Assembly (NCBI GenBank): GCA_020636225.1
Contig: JACJYI010000004.1
Span: forward strand, 62,001 to 126,000
DNA length: 64,000 nt
Source of the DNA: Lewinellaceae bacterium
GTDB lineage: Bacteria > Bacteroidota > Bacteroidia > Chitinophagales > Saprospiraceae
Direction of reading: 5' to 3'
Notes under the pieces: generated by a model
What the model saw: only the letters and a program-made list of their open reading frames with translations
What the model was told of the DNA's origin: nothing
Database searches by the model: none
Made by a program: the position numbers and the translations under genes
Shown: piece by piece, positions 53,647 to 62,463 of the stretch
Layout of the letters: the number at the start of each line of letters is the position of its first letter
How positions within the stretch are numbered: the first letter of the stretch is position 1

Positions 53647-55362
53647 ATGAAAAGTAAGGATTATCATTATATTTTAGGTTTATCACCAGATGCAAGCAAG
53701 GATCAAATAAAGCAGGCCTACAAAAAACTATCCATAAAATTCCACCCGGATAAGAACCAAGGGGATCCATTCTTTGAAGATCGGTTTAAAGAGATACAGG
53801 AGGCTTATGATGCTCTGATGAATGAACAACTACCGCATGAAGAACAGAACAAAGACGGACGTGACAGTTCAAAGGGATTTCATTCAGACTTTCCTCCATC
53901 TATTGAATATTTTGCGGTTGACAAAAAGGTGCTGCAGATCGGTGAGCATCTTCATATCCGATGGAAGGTCTTTCATGCCGACAGAGTCCAGATCTCCTGC
54001 CTGGAAGGTTTTCAGGCCAATATTGGCAACGCCTCGGTTGATACCGCCAGTGCGTTGACAGATCGCTATACCAATATTGATCTAATAGCGACAAATACGT
54101 ATTCAGGAACCCAGGATACCAGGCGCATCCAGATAGAGATCCTGGGTGTAGAAAATGAAGCAGAACCCACTACAGGTCATGCCGGATTGGATCAGGATAA
54201 GGCTGCAGAAAATGGCTCGCAGGCATCAAAGAAGAAACCCGGTTCGACGAGAAATAAGGGCATTGATCAGTCTTCAGGGTCCCCAAGAAAATCATCCAGA
54301 AGATGGAGAATCCTGGTACCGGCGCTGTTGATTCTAGTTTTAGCGGGAGCAGGAGTAGTCTGGTGGTTAACACCACAGGAATTGCCCTTCAAGGAGGAAA
54401 TGACTTCCGACTCCACTGTGGAAACGGTTGACCCCGTGGAGGACAATACAGGATTGGATCTGGAGATCGCAGACCTTACCCGGTCATGGATTAAGGAACA
54501 TAATGGGGCCTACAATTCAGGTTTGGCCAACTACTATACAGCAAGCGTCGATCTCGATGGGGAATGGACATCAAGGCCTGAAGTCCTCGAGATCAAAAAG
54601 CAGCTCGCAGCACTTTTGGACATACCGATGACCGCGTCACAGAAGCCCTTCGTGACACGTTTGGATGAGGCGTCCTACAAATCCCAGCTCATATGGCAAA
54701 TGTGGATCCATGGCCGCCTCATCAAATCGCCTTTTCACATCATCTGGAGCCGGCAAGGGGACACCTGGAGAATCAGGGAGGAGAACAGCCTGGTTCCATA
54801 CCGACAGATCCTGGAGGCTGCATTGGCGGTTTCCGACGCAGATCCCGCTTCTCTCCAGACCTCCGATGAACCGCCATTGACCCGGGAATCATCCCATTCG
54901 GAACCGATGGAGGATCCTTCTGCAACCCGGGAGCCTGCCACTCCGCCACCGGGAAGCCAGCGGAACGTGGTATCCAGCGGGGGCAATGCCACAGCAGAAA
55001 AAGTGGAATCCATCTCCACCCCCACCAGCCAGATACCTCCATACGGACACCGGAACCGGATCGCGGTCCAGGAGAACCTGGTATATGCAGTTGGTCAGAA
55101 GCGGTGCATCACCATCGATCGGATGCAGAACAGGGACCTTCGGCTGCTCATTTGGGAATCCGGCCGGATCGACGACCAACCGGACGAGGAGATCACCGGA
55201 GGCGATCTCCGGAAATCCGGAGAGGATCTGCAGCATTTCACGTTCAAGGATCGAAAAGTTACCCATGAGATCATTGTGCAGGGACAGCACGATCGCACCT
55301 GCGTATACAATCTCTACAAACGTGACCAGATCGTCCAGACATACCGGTTGCAGTTACAGTGA
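53647..55362 (+). CDS. Membrane-anchored J-domain protein with NTF2-like extracytoplasmic part
   Basis: The 571-residue protein starts with a DnaJ domain (residues 1-65; HPD at 33-35), which stimulates DnaK. An Ig-like strand-rich module follows (about 80-165), then a Lys/Ser-rich linker, one transmembrane segment (about 220-241, VPALLILVLAGAGVVWWL), an NTF2-like domain (about 270-400; LTRSWIKEHNGAYNSG, FHIIWSRQGDTWRI), a Pro/Ser/Glu linker and a small C-terminal beta domain. The fusion of a cytoplasmic J-domain to an outer domain across one membrane segment is unusual. It would link envelope sensing to DnaK recruitment. The NTF2 call is from pattern only. Confidence 0.75.
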   Translation: MKSKDYHYILGLSPDASKDQIKQAYKKLSIKFHPDKNQGDPFFEDRFKEIQEAYDALMNEQLPHEEQNKDGRDSSKGFHSDFPPSIEYFAVDKKVLQIGEHLHIRWKVFHADRVQISCLEGFQANIGNASVDTASALTDRYTNIDLIATNTYSGTQDTRRIQIEILGVENEAEPTTGHAGLDQDKAAENGSQASKKKPGSTRNKGIDQSSGSPRKSSRRWRILVPALLILVLAGAGVVWWLTPQELPFKEEMTSDSTVETVDPVEDNTGLDLEIADLTRSWIKEHNGAYNSGLANYYTASVDLDGEWTSRPEVLEIKKQLAALLDIPMTASQKPFVTRLDEASYKSQLIWQMWIHGRLIKSPFHIIWSRQGDTWRIREENSLVPYRQILEAALAVSDADPASLQTSDEPPLTRESSHSEPMEDPSATREPATPPPGSQRNVVSSGGNATAEKVESISTPTSQIPPYGHRNRIAVQENLVYAVGQKRCITIDRMQNRDLRLLIWESGRIDDQPDEEITGGDLRKSGEDLQHFTFKDRKVTHEIIVQGQHDRTCVYNLYKRDQIVQTYRLQLQ

Positions 55363-55497
55363 ACAATTCATGCCGGTACCAGCAAATAGAAGGTCATCCA
55401 TGACCAAGCGGGGGAGCTCAACGGGAATTTCCAGGGCAGCAGCAAGGAGGTTGTTCCGGTAGATGTGCCGGCAGAGGATGGTGAACTGGCCCCTTCC

Positions 55498-55590
55498 AAT
55501 GGTACCAAAGGCCTGTCCCCTGCAATGGTTAACGAACGGACCCAACTTTCCCGTTCGTTCGCACCTTCCTTCATTCGCGGTCACCATTCT
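55498..55590. repeat. Diverged intergenic repeat, copy B
   Basis: This copy runs from GGTACCAAAGGCCT (55501) to CTTCATTCGCGGTCACC and TCAGGT, matching copy A at 49880-49980 in order and spacing (79 versus 80 bp between the two best-conserved ends). It overlaps the 3' end of the LytTR regulator gene. Confidence 0.5.
55531..55559. terminator. Hairpin between convergent genes
   Basis: AACGAACGG (55531-55539) and CCGTTCGTT (55551-55559) form a perfect 9-bp stem with an 11-nt loop, between the J-domain gene and the LytTR gene, whose stop is at 55571. There is no T-run, so termination is likely but not certain. Confidence 0.5.
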
Positions 55591-56347
55591 TCAGGTATTT
55601 CATCAGCTGGCTGCCACCTCTTCTGGATGCTCCCAACCGGAAACCCCCCTCCAGTTCGATGATCTGTTCCAGGGCGTGATACCGGACCAGGTGGTCCAGG
55701 TTGATCACCAGTGATTTGGAAACCTGGAAAAACCGGCTGTTGTCCTTGAGCAACTGCCGGTAATGCCCCAGATGCCGAACTGAATTCAAACTACGGCCAT
55801 CTGTAAGGTGGATCCGGCAGATATTGTCCTCCCCTTCAATATAGATGATCTCCCGCCAGGGCACATATTCGATCACGCTCCTGGGAAGGATGACCGGCAT
55901 CTTTTCGACCGACCCGTTCCTGGACTGGAGCAGGATATGCTGGAAGGTGCGCAACTGCTCCACCAGGCCCATCTGTTCCCGACGATCAATGGCGTTGCGG
56001 ATAGCCTGCTTGAAATCGGATTCATCGATCGGTTTGACCAGATAATCGATCGCTGAATAGCGCATGGCCCGGTAGATATTCTCAAAGGTGCCAAAGGCCG
56101 TAATGAAGACCAGTGCCGCATGTTGCAGGATCTGCTCCGGTATCCGGTCCAGGATCTCGAACACCGACCCGTCACGCAGCTGTACATCCAATAATAACAG
56201 ATCCGGTTGAACCTCCAGGATCAACTTCTCACCCTGCACGACAGTAGCTTCCGTTCCCACCAGTTCGATCTCCTGGAAATGTCGCCTGATCAGCCCCCTG
56301 ATCAGTTCCTGTGCCTGGATATTGTCCTCGATCAGTATCGCTTTCAT
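55571..56347 (-). CDS. LytTR-family response regulator
   Basis: The ATG at 56345-56347 overlaps the kinase stop (ATGA), so the start is well supported. Residues 1-120 are a receiver domain with acidic residues near the start (IEDN) and the phosphoacceptor D54 in LLLLDVQL, plus the conserved Lys in YLVKPIDES. Residues ~155-250 are a LytTR DNA-binding domain (IIYIEGEDNICRIHLTDGR; FFQVSKSLVINLDHL). It is the partner of the LytS-like kinase and probably regulates this envelope operon or surface genes. The total length, 258 residues, is typical. Confidence 0.93.
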   Translation of the reverse strand: MKAILIEDNIQAQELIRGLIRRHFQEIELVGTEATVVQGEKLILEVQPDLLLLDVQLRDGSVFEILDRIPEQILQHAALVFITAFGTFENIYRAMRYSAIDYLVKPIDESDFKQAIRNAIDRREQMGLVEQLRTFQHILLQSRNGSVEKMPVILPRSVIEYVPWREIIYIEGEDNICRIHLTDGRSLNSVRHLGHYRQLLKDNSRFFQVSKSLVINLDHLVRYHALEQIIELEGGFRLGASRRGGSQLMKYLKNGDRE

Positions 56348-59300
56348 GATGGCAATGTCATATAGATGTCCACAATGGTGCCGCCCCCCGGTCTGTCCCT
56401 GACCTCCAGCTGGCACGGGTATCCCAGATCGTTCAGGAGGTTGACCCGCTCCCGCAGCAGATCGACCCCATGCGAGCGGTGTCGGAATACCGTTTCTTTG
56501 ACCCGTCGTGCAGCTGCCTCCCGGCCAATACCGTCATCCTCGATCTGGTAATGAAGCCTGTGGTTTTCTTCGCTGAGTCGCACCCAGACATGACCCGCAC
56601 GGTCCAGTGGCCCCAGGCCATGCTGGATGGCATTTTCCACCACCGGCTGGATCATCAGGGGAGGCACCATCGGATCATCCTCCTGCAGGTCCTCATCCAC
56701 TTCCAGGATGAAGGTAAAACCCGGGGATCGCTGGCTCTGTTCCAGCTTGACATAATCGTTCAGCAATTCAAGTTCCCTGCTGAGAGAGGTCAGTGGCAAT
56801 GAAGCCTTCCCCTGGGTTTGCTGTACACTCAGTTCGAGGACCTGTCGGATCAGCCTGGATAACTGAACAAGCTGTTCGGATGCCTCTTCCCTGGACCGGT
56901 TCTGGATGGTGTTCTGGAGGGTGGTCATGGCATTGAACAGAAAGTGAGGATTCAGCTGGGCCTGGATGGTACGCAAACGGGTCTCCTGCAGTTGCTGATT
57001 CACGGCACTCAATTGGCGCTGGCTTCGGATCCGGTCCACCAACCCGATCACCGCGACGATCAGCAGGAACAGGGCCAAAGCGAGTAAACCAGCTTGAATC
57101 GACTTGCGTTTCCAGATCGGCAGGATCACCCACAGGTCCCCGTTCAGCACGGACCAATGCTGCGGTTCAACCCCCGGGATATGCGCCCGGATGCGCAGTG
57201 TCCGGTGGCCATGATCCAGATCGTCGAGGACCAACCTGTCAGCGTAAGGAGATGACTTCCAGGGGCCCTGATCCACTTGATATTCCAGGATGGCCCTGCC
57301 ACCCTCCGGTCCGATCAACCAGGTGTGGAGTTCAAGGATTGCCTTTCGCAGGGTATCCCGCAGGACACGCTGTCTGGTCAGGGGAACCGGCTGACCATTG
57401 ATCTGGTCGATCAGGAGCACATGTTCGAGCATACCCAGATCGGCGAGATGGGCATAATCAAACCGGTGGATACCGTCAATGGACGGGATCCACAGTTGCC
57501 CCTCCCTGTCCAGGTAGGCACCGTTCTCATTGGGCTCCAGGACCGTATAGCCCGAATGTTCATCGAACCGATGGGTCAAGCGTACAGGTGTCCGACGGAT
57601 ATTCAGGACACTCAAGGCATTGGCACCGATGACCAGCAGCGTGTCCGCCGCTGGCGCCATCACCTGGCTGACCTGGCCAATGATGGCATCCTTGAGCACG
57701 GGTACAAAGCGATCGGAAACCGGGTCCCAGACGCTCAACCCGTTGGTTCCACCGCACCAGATCCGCTGGTCGGCAGATCGCTCCAGACTGAACCCACCCT
57801 GGAATGGAAACCGGCCATTCTCGAATGTAAAGATGGTCCATTGACCGGTCCGGCGGATATATCGGCCAATGCCGCCCCACCCGCTGATCCAGATCGTATC
57901 TCCCCCGGAGGCGACCAGCAGGTCTGTACAACTGATCCCGGTGGAGATATCCCTGGGGACAAAAATGGTATCCCGGATCGGCTGACGCGGATCGGACGGC
58001 AGGAGGAAGATATGGGAACCCGCAGCAAGCATCCCACCACTTTTGGGGTCCGACATGAGCGCCTCGATCGTTTCATGAAGCCGCCAATGATCGATACCCC
58101 GGTCCGTCAGTCGATAGACGCCACGATATCCGCCGGCGTACAGACCTCCCTGGGACGTGATGCAGTTACCCGGAAACAACTGCCGGTCTGTGGAAAATGG
58201 AAGGTCGTCAGGCAGGGATCGCCTGTTGGTCACATTTCCTTCCCGGTCTATCTCGATAAAGCCATCCTTGTGGCAGGTCAGCCAGAATCTGCCCGGCACC
58301 CGGGATGGCAATACGGACCAGGGGTTCCCGCAGGAAGGCAGATCAATCTTCATCCATCCGTTCAGAAAGAACAGCTTCAGGCCTTCATCCGAACCGGTGA
58401 ACAGTCGCTGGCCCGACCTGTCCAGTAGTTGGGTACGACAAAAAAATGGACGCTGGATAGGCACCGTGTTGAACACGTCGTTACGGGCGACCAGCACCTC
58501 ACTCTGATCAACTTCCCTTTCCAGGGAAAAGGATGTCAATCCGGATTGAACAAACAGACTTTTGAGGGCGTCCAGCGTCTTATAATCACCATCCAGAGAA
58601 ATACGCCAGTTGGCAGGGTCGGTATTCAGATAGTATTCGAACAGGGGCCTGTTGACGGGCTGAAAGCCCGGCTTGCTGATATCGTAGTGATAGAGTTGAT
58701 CAGCATGCTGTGCGCAGCGAAATACGCTTTCGACCTCATAGGCATCAAACGACTGCACCACCGGTTCGTAATGACACCCGTTCTCGCGGAGCGAAACATT
58801 CCCCAGCAATTTCCTGCCTGAATCATAGATCTGCAGACTATCCCGGCCAACCAGATAGAAGCACAGGTCATTCCGCCCGAACTGTCTCAGCTCTCTGACA
58901 GGTCCTGTGCATTGAAGCCACGGATAAGCGTCCGTCAGGGGGATCAGTCTTCCATTCCTTAGGACCTGGTCTCCCTCCTGAGCGGCCAATGCGGGTTCTC
59001 CATCCGGTGAAAGATAAAAGGTTACTCCGCTCCCGTACGGCGAGGTCAATTCAACGACCTGGGTCCGGATACCGTCAAAACTGAATAAATGGGAATTCGT
59101 GGCACCCCAGAGCCGTCCTTCACCGTCCACATTCAGGTACTTCACGGCACCGTCCAGCCGAAGTTGGTCCGGATGAAAGCTTTTCACCCGGGATCCATCA
59201 AACACACTAATCCCATTCTGGGTGCCGATCCAGACCCTGCCCAGGTTATCTTCCACCAGATTGACCACCTGATTCTGGGTCAATCCATCCCTTTTCGTAA

Positions 59301-59430
59301 AGGACAGGGATGGCACGTACATCCGGGTTGCCTGGCCCCAGATGGTACCCGACATCCACATCAACAGGTAAAAGAAGCACACACGTATCATTCCCGACAT
59401 CAGCGATCGCAACTTCACATTAAAGTACAT
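56344..59430 (-). CDS. Beta-propeller LytS-type sensor histidine kinase
   Basis: The frame is open to 59679 over the neighbouring gene, but the ATG at 59428-59430 (or at 59398-59400) gives a signal peptide ending MSGTIWGQ and avoids the overlap. The ~1028-residue protein has a periplasmic part with Reg_prop repeats (NLVEDNLGRVWIGTQNGIS; LRLDGAVKYLNVDGEGRLW), a Y_Y_Y-like domain, a transmembrane segment (GLLALALFLLIVAVIGL), a coiled coil and a His_kinase domain (LNPHFLFNAM; phospho-His inside) plus an ATPase domain (PVVENAIQHGLG, DDGIG). Such kinases sense extracellular polymers or envelope state. It is coupled to the LytTR gene. Confidence 0.9.
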   Translation of the reverse strand: MYFNVKLRSLMSGMIRVCFFYLLMWMSGTIWGQATRMYVPSLSFTKRDGLTQNQVVNLVEDNLGRVWIGTQNGISVFDGSRVKSFHPDQLRLDGAVKYLNVDGEGRLWGATNSHLFSFDGIRTQVVELTSPYGSGVTFYLSPDGEPALAAQEGDQVLRNGRLIPLTDAYPWLQCTGPVRELRQFGRNDLCFYLVGRDSLQIYDSGRKLLGNVSLRENGCHYEPVVQSFDAYEVESVFRCAQHADQLYHYDISKPGFQPVNRPLFEYYLNTDPANWRISLDGDYKTLDALKSLFVQSGLTSFSLEREVDQSEVLVARNDVFNTVPIQRPFFCRTQLLDRSGQRLFTGSDEGLKLFFLNGWMKIDLPSCGNPWSVLPSRVPGRFWLTCHKDGFIEIDREGNVTNRRSLPDDLPFSTDRQLFPGNCITSQGGLYAGGYRGVYRLTDRGIDHWRLHETIEALMSDPKSGGMLAAGSHIFLLPSDPRQPIRDTIFVPRDISTGISCTDLLVASGGDTIWISGWGGIGRYIRRTGQWTIFTFENGRFPFQGGFSLERSADQRIWCGGTNGLSVWDPVSDRFVPVLKDAIIGQVSQVMAPAADTLLVIGANALSVLNIRRTPVRLTHRFDEHSGYTVLEPNENGAYLDREGQLWIPSIDGIHRFDYAHLADLGMLEHVLLIDQINGQPVPLTRQRVLRDTLRKAILELHTWLIGPEGGRAILEYQVDQGPWKSSPYADRLVLDDLDHGHRTLRIRAHIPGVEPQHWSVLNGDLWVILPIWKRKSIQAGLLALALFLLIVAVIGLVDRIRSQRQLSAVNQQLQETRLRTIQAQLNPHFLFNAMTTLQNTIQNRSREEASEQLVQLSRLIRQVLELSVQQTQGKASLPLTSLSRELELLNDYVKLEQSQRSPGFTFILEVDEDLQEDDPMVPPLMIQPVVENAIQHGLGPLDRAGHVWVRLSEENHRLHYQIEDDGIGREAAARRVKETVFRHRSHGVDLLRERVNLLNDLGYPCQLEVRDRPGGGTIVDIYMTLPS

Positions 59431-59501
59431 AAAATCATCCTCAGGGCCTGTCCTCAAACACCCATCCGCACCATTCATTTCATGTTGACCATTCTCAACC
59501 G

Positions 59502-59888
59502 TTACCTGGATGAGCGCGCAAGGAGTTCCTTCAACCAGGACGACTCCGGCCCGGACCTGTCCGTACACCCGGCCTGATGGGGATAAGCCACATAGCAGAT
59601 CCGCAGATCGGCCTGATGGGCGTAGGGCACAAAGAAGATCTTCAGGTCCGCCTGATGGGCGTACTTCGATATGGACCACCAGCCCGGCTGATCTCCAGCA
59701 CGTGACGGATAGGGCAGCAGATAGACCTTCAGGTCGGCCTGATACGGATAGGCCACTTCATACACCCTGATATCGGCCTGATGTGCATATCGAGCCACCC
59801 AGACACGTTGCGCGATGACCCTGCCAGGTACCAGCAAGGCCACCAGAAGGAATACCGCAAGGCCGGCGCAGATTCGGGTCAGTTTCAT
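59502..59888 (-). CDS. Secreted DUF6150-like protein with YxxQAD repeats
   Basis: The ATG at 59886-59888 gives a signal peptide (MKLTRICAGLAVFLLVALLV to VIAQ). The mature part carries repeated strands of the form YxxQADxKVYxxxY: RYAHQADIRVYEVAY, YQADLKVYLLPY, YAHQADLKIFFVPY and YAHQADLRICYVAY. DUF6150 proteins have this pattern; their function is unknown. One unit is interrupted by an insert (GDQPGWWSIS). It lies between the coiled-coil secreted protein and the kinase gene, in the same direction, and so may be part of the signal the kinase monitors. Confidence 0.75.
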   Translation of the reverse strand: MKLTRICAGLAVFLLVALLVPGRVIAQRVWVARYAHQADIRVYEVAYPYQADLKVYLLPYPSRAGDQPGWWSISKYAHQADLKIFFVPYAHQADLRICYVAYPHQAGCTDRSGPESSWLKELLARSSR

Positions 59889-59904
59889 GTGATCCGCCAT
59901 TCGA

Positions 59905-61179
59905 TCAGTGCCCGCCGTGGACCTGACTGACCGTTTGAAAGAGGCTTTGGTAGGCCTTTCGCGTTTCGCGCACCCGGGTCATCTCCAGCTGGCTCGTATC
60001 CCTGGAACGGGCGATGGCCACCCTGGAGCGGTACTTCTCGAGCTCGGGGGCGATGGCCAATTCCTTCGCTCTGACCTCTGCATCGGTGTCAAGTTTCTTC
60101 ATCCGAAAATCCTGGTCATACGCCGCCTGCCGCCCTTCCATGTCCAACCGGCGATCTGCACGATCCATCTCAGCTTGTTGCAGGGCTATCTGATCCTGAT
60201 ACTGTTGCTGACGAAAGGCCCATTGCCGGCGGGAGGCCTCATCCAGTTGGGCGGTCATCTGTTTTTCCAGTCGGGCCTTCCGTCGGGCACAATCCTCACT
60301 GACGGTCTCCAGGGAGGCGAGGGCATCGACACAGCGATCCAGGTCCTTCCTTGCAAAAAAGGATTCCGCCTGGAGCAGATACTTCTCACAAGCCTCGTGG
60401 GCAATGAAGTCCAGTACAACCTGTACTTCCTCCCTGCACTGGCTGTTGGCCGGCAGGAGCATGGCCTTTTCATAGGCCGCGTCATAGGCTCCCTGGTCAG
60501 CCAGGATCCTGGCTTCCTTGACCCAGGTCGCGCACTGTCTTTCCAGCCGCGCAGACCAGGCCTTGGTCATCAGCGCTGATGCCTCTTCAAAGCAGGGTAC
60601 CCCGGAAGGGATCTGACCGGTCAGGCGAAGACACTCCTCTTCCTGTTCCATGGACAGGTACCGACGGGCCAGATTCAGTACCTCGTCGCAATGTTCCTGG
60701 TAATAGGTGGTGATGTTGGACCGGGCTTCCCGGATCAACTCTTCGATCTCCCTGCTTTTGTTTTGCAACTGGCGAGCAGCCTGGCGCAGGAGCACCTGCT
60801 TTGTCTCACCGCTTTCCCGCACGGGTATGGAGACTGAGCCAAAGGTCAGCTCGCCCTTTCTGTCCTGGATGGAAAAGGAGACGGTCAATTCGGCCGCGAT
60901 CATGGGTTGTCCATTGATATCGATGTCCTTGAGATAGACCTCGGAGATCAAAGTATGGACCAGAAACTGGGGTCCGCTGTGATCGGCATAGGCCACTCCT
61001 GTCCGGGTCATCGCCCGACTCAACAGGGTGCGGATAGCCGGAATGTCCGGACTATCCTCAAGAAAGGTGACCGTCACCGGTCCCTGACCAATGATGATCT
61101 GACCCGGCTCCTGACTGCTGCCCTCAACGAGCAGCAGTACCAGGAGGGTCAGGAACAAGAAAAATCGTAAGCCTTTCAT
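59905..61179 (-). CDS. Secreted helical protein with a long charged coiled coil
   Basis: The 424-residue protein begins with a signal peptide (MKGLRFFLFLTLLVLLLVEG). An N-terminal beta-rich domain (about 25-130; VHTLISEVYLKDIDIN, AELTVSFSIQDRKGE) resembles penicillin-binding-protein-activator or CsgG-type outer-membrane modules. It is followed by Cys-containing helical repeats (about 150-300, with CDEVLNLARRYL, RCVDALASLE) like TPR units, and a Gln/Arg/Ala-rich coiled coil to the end. No family name is recognised. It overlaps the DUF6175-like gene by 4 bp (ATGA). Confidence 0.65.
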   Translation of the reverse strand: MKGLRFFLFLTLLVLLLVEGSSQEPGQIIIGQGPVTVTFLEDSPDIPAIRTLLSRAMTRTGVAYADHSGPQFLVHTLISEVYLKDIDINGQPMIAAELTVSFSIQDRKGELTFGSVSIPVRESGETKQVLLRQAARQLQNKSREIEELIREARSNITTYYQEHCDEVLNLARRYLSMEQEEECLRLTGQIPSGVPCFEEASALMTKAWSARLERQCATWVKEARILADQGAYDAAYEKAMLLPANSQCREEVQVVLDFIAHEACEKYLLQAESFFARKDLDRCVDALASLETVSEDCARRKARLEKQMTAQLDEASRRQWAFRQQQYQDQIALQQAEMDRADRRLDMEGRQAAYDQDFRMKKLDTDAEVRAKELAIAPELEKYRSRVAIARSRDTSQLEMTRVRETRKAYQSLFQTVSQVHGGH

Positions 61180-62087
61180 GGGAGTATGAATCGAATGGTC
61201 CCATTATTGACCACCGGCCGGGGCATGGGCAACCGTTCCTGTAAATAATCCGAACAGAACTGGCCGATATACTTTCTGAATTCACGGGCGAAATCATCCG
61301 GCAGCACATTTCGCCCTTCCTCATCCAGAAGGGGGATGCGGATCTCATCAAAATAGAGCTGGTTCTCCGTATTGGTCCTGACCCGGAAATTTCCCTGGTA
61401 GGCATGTTGCCTGACCCACTCGATCAGGATGTCAGCGAGCAGATCATACTCTTCGTTGACCTCATCACTGAGGGAGGCCCTGGAGAGTTCGCCCCGCTCG
61501 ATGATGCAGGAGATGGTTCGACCATGCAGGCGCACATCAGAGAAGGAGGCATTCAGCCCCTCGATAAATGCACTGATCTGGTCATTCTCTGTCAGCGCCC
61601 GTCGGGCGAGATAGCCATAGTCATCGGTCTTGAAATGAGGTGTCGCATCAAAATTCATGGCATACATGGCCCTGGAGGAGACCTTGTCCACTGCGCGGAG
61701 ATTGATCTGCACGCTGTTGGCGCCACTGGCATCGGTATGGATATATACTTCGGTACGAACCAGGATATCGGCAGTGGAATACTGCAGGATGCGCTCCACC
61801 GGATCAAAGCTCACCCCCTTGAGTGTGCTGATCGCCTCATTCTCCTTGACCCTGGCCAGGATCTCCTGCAGGTCATCGGGCCTGAAGCCGCGATCATTCA
61901 TCGCCCTGGCCACCTCCGTGACCGCTGTGCGATAGGCGAAACTGGATTCATACTCTTCCAGCGCATTCTGGCCGCTGGCCGTATAGGGCAGGATCAGGAT
62001 CCTCGGCTGGTGCACGGCAACCTGCGCCTGCGCATCAGCCAAGCCAGACAAGAGACTAATAGCCAAAAGCAGGAATGACCCCTTCAT
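61176..62087 (-). CDS. DUF6175-like secreted protein
   Basis: The ATG at 62085-62087 (MKGSFLLLAISLLSGLADAQ) gives a signal peptide; the longer frame from 62192 would run through the lipoprotein gene. The 303-residue protein has PRILILPYTASGQ near the start and a repeat of mixed strands and helices, matching the layout of Bacteroidota DUF6175 proteins, usually found next to CsgG-like genes. The family's role is not known. It overlaps the lipoprotein gene by 32 bp and the coiled-coil gene by 4 bp, so the operon is tightly packed. Confidence 0.7.
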   Translation of the reverse strand: MKGSFLLLAISLLSGLADAQAQVAVHQPRILILPYTASGQNALEEYESSFAYRTAVTEVARAMNDRGFRPDDLQEILARVKENEAISTLKGVSFDPVERILQYSTADILVRTEVYIHTDASGANSVQINLRAVDKVSSRAMYAMNFDATPHFKTDDYGYLARRALTENDQISAFIEGLNASFSDVRLHGRTISCIIERGELSRASLSDEVNEEYDLLADILIEWVRQHAYQGNFRVRTNTENQLYFDEIRIPLLDEEGRNVLPDDFAREFRKYIGQFCSDYLQERLPMPRPVVNNGTIRFILP

Positions 62088-62463
62088 GTTCCAATTGTTT
62101 GCGGATGCTGGCCAGATTGATCTGGAACCGGCAATGACATTGCCGGCCACCTTCTCCCTGACGCACACCTGTGATGTAGATATTCTGACCAAGTTGCCGG
62201 CGCAGGTCCTCCGTGAGCAGGTCTTGCTTCATTTCCTGAGGTCGCCACACTGCGGTATTCTCGAATCCCCGCACAAGCAACTGATCAAGGACCCGGGAAC
62301 GGGCATACCCCGTACAATCCCTGATCTTCCCGGATGAACGAACCACCATGGATCCTTCCAATACCTGTGCCGTAGCGCGCAGGTCACTGAAACTATGGTC
62401 CATCCTGGCCGGCCTGCAGCCGACCAGGAGGACCGTGAATGCAATTAAAACTATTCGGTACAT
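62056..62463 (-). CDS. Small outer-membrane lipoprotein
   Basis: The 135-residue protein starts with a lipoprotein signal (MYRIVLIAFTVLLVGC). The mature part has several cysteines (IRDCTGY, GGRQCHCRFQ) and an alpha/beta build (ARSRVLDQLLVRGFENTAVW) reminiscent of small partners of CsgG-like assemblies. No family is recognised. Its start overlaps the CsgG-like gene by 13 bp. Confidence 0.7.
   Translation of the reverse strand: MYRIVLIAFTVLLVGCRPARMDHSFSDLRATAQVLEGSMVVRSSGKIRDCTGYARSRVLDQLLVRGFENTAVWRPQEMKQDLLTEDLRRQLGQNIYITGVRQGEGGRQCHCRFQINLASIRKQLEHEGVIPAFGY

Noticed and set aside
57277..58428. Long rightward frame (383 codons) inside the sensor kinase
   Set aside because: It is antisense to Reg_prop and kinase sequence with clear family motifs, so it is not real.
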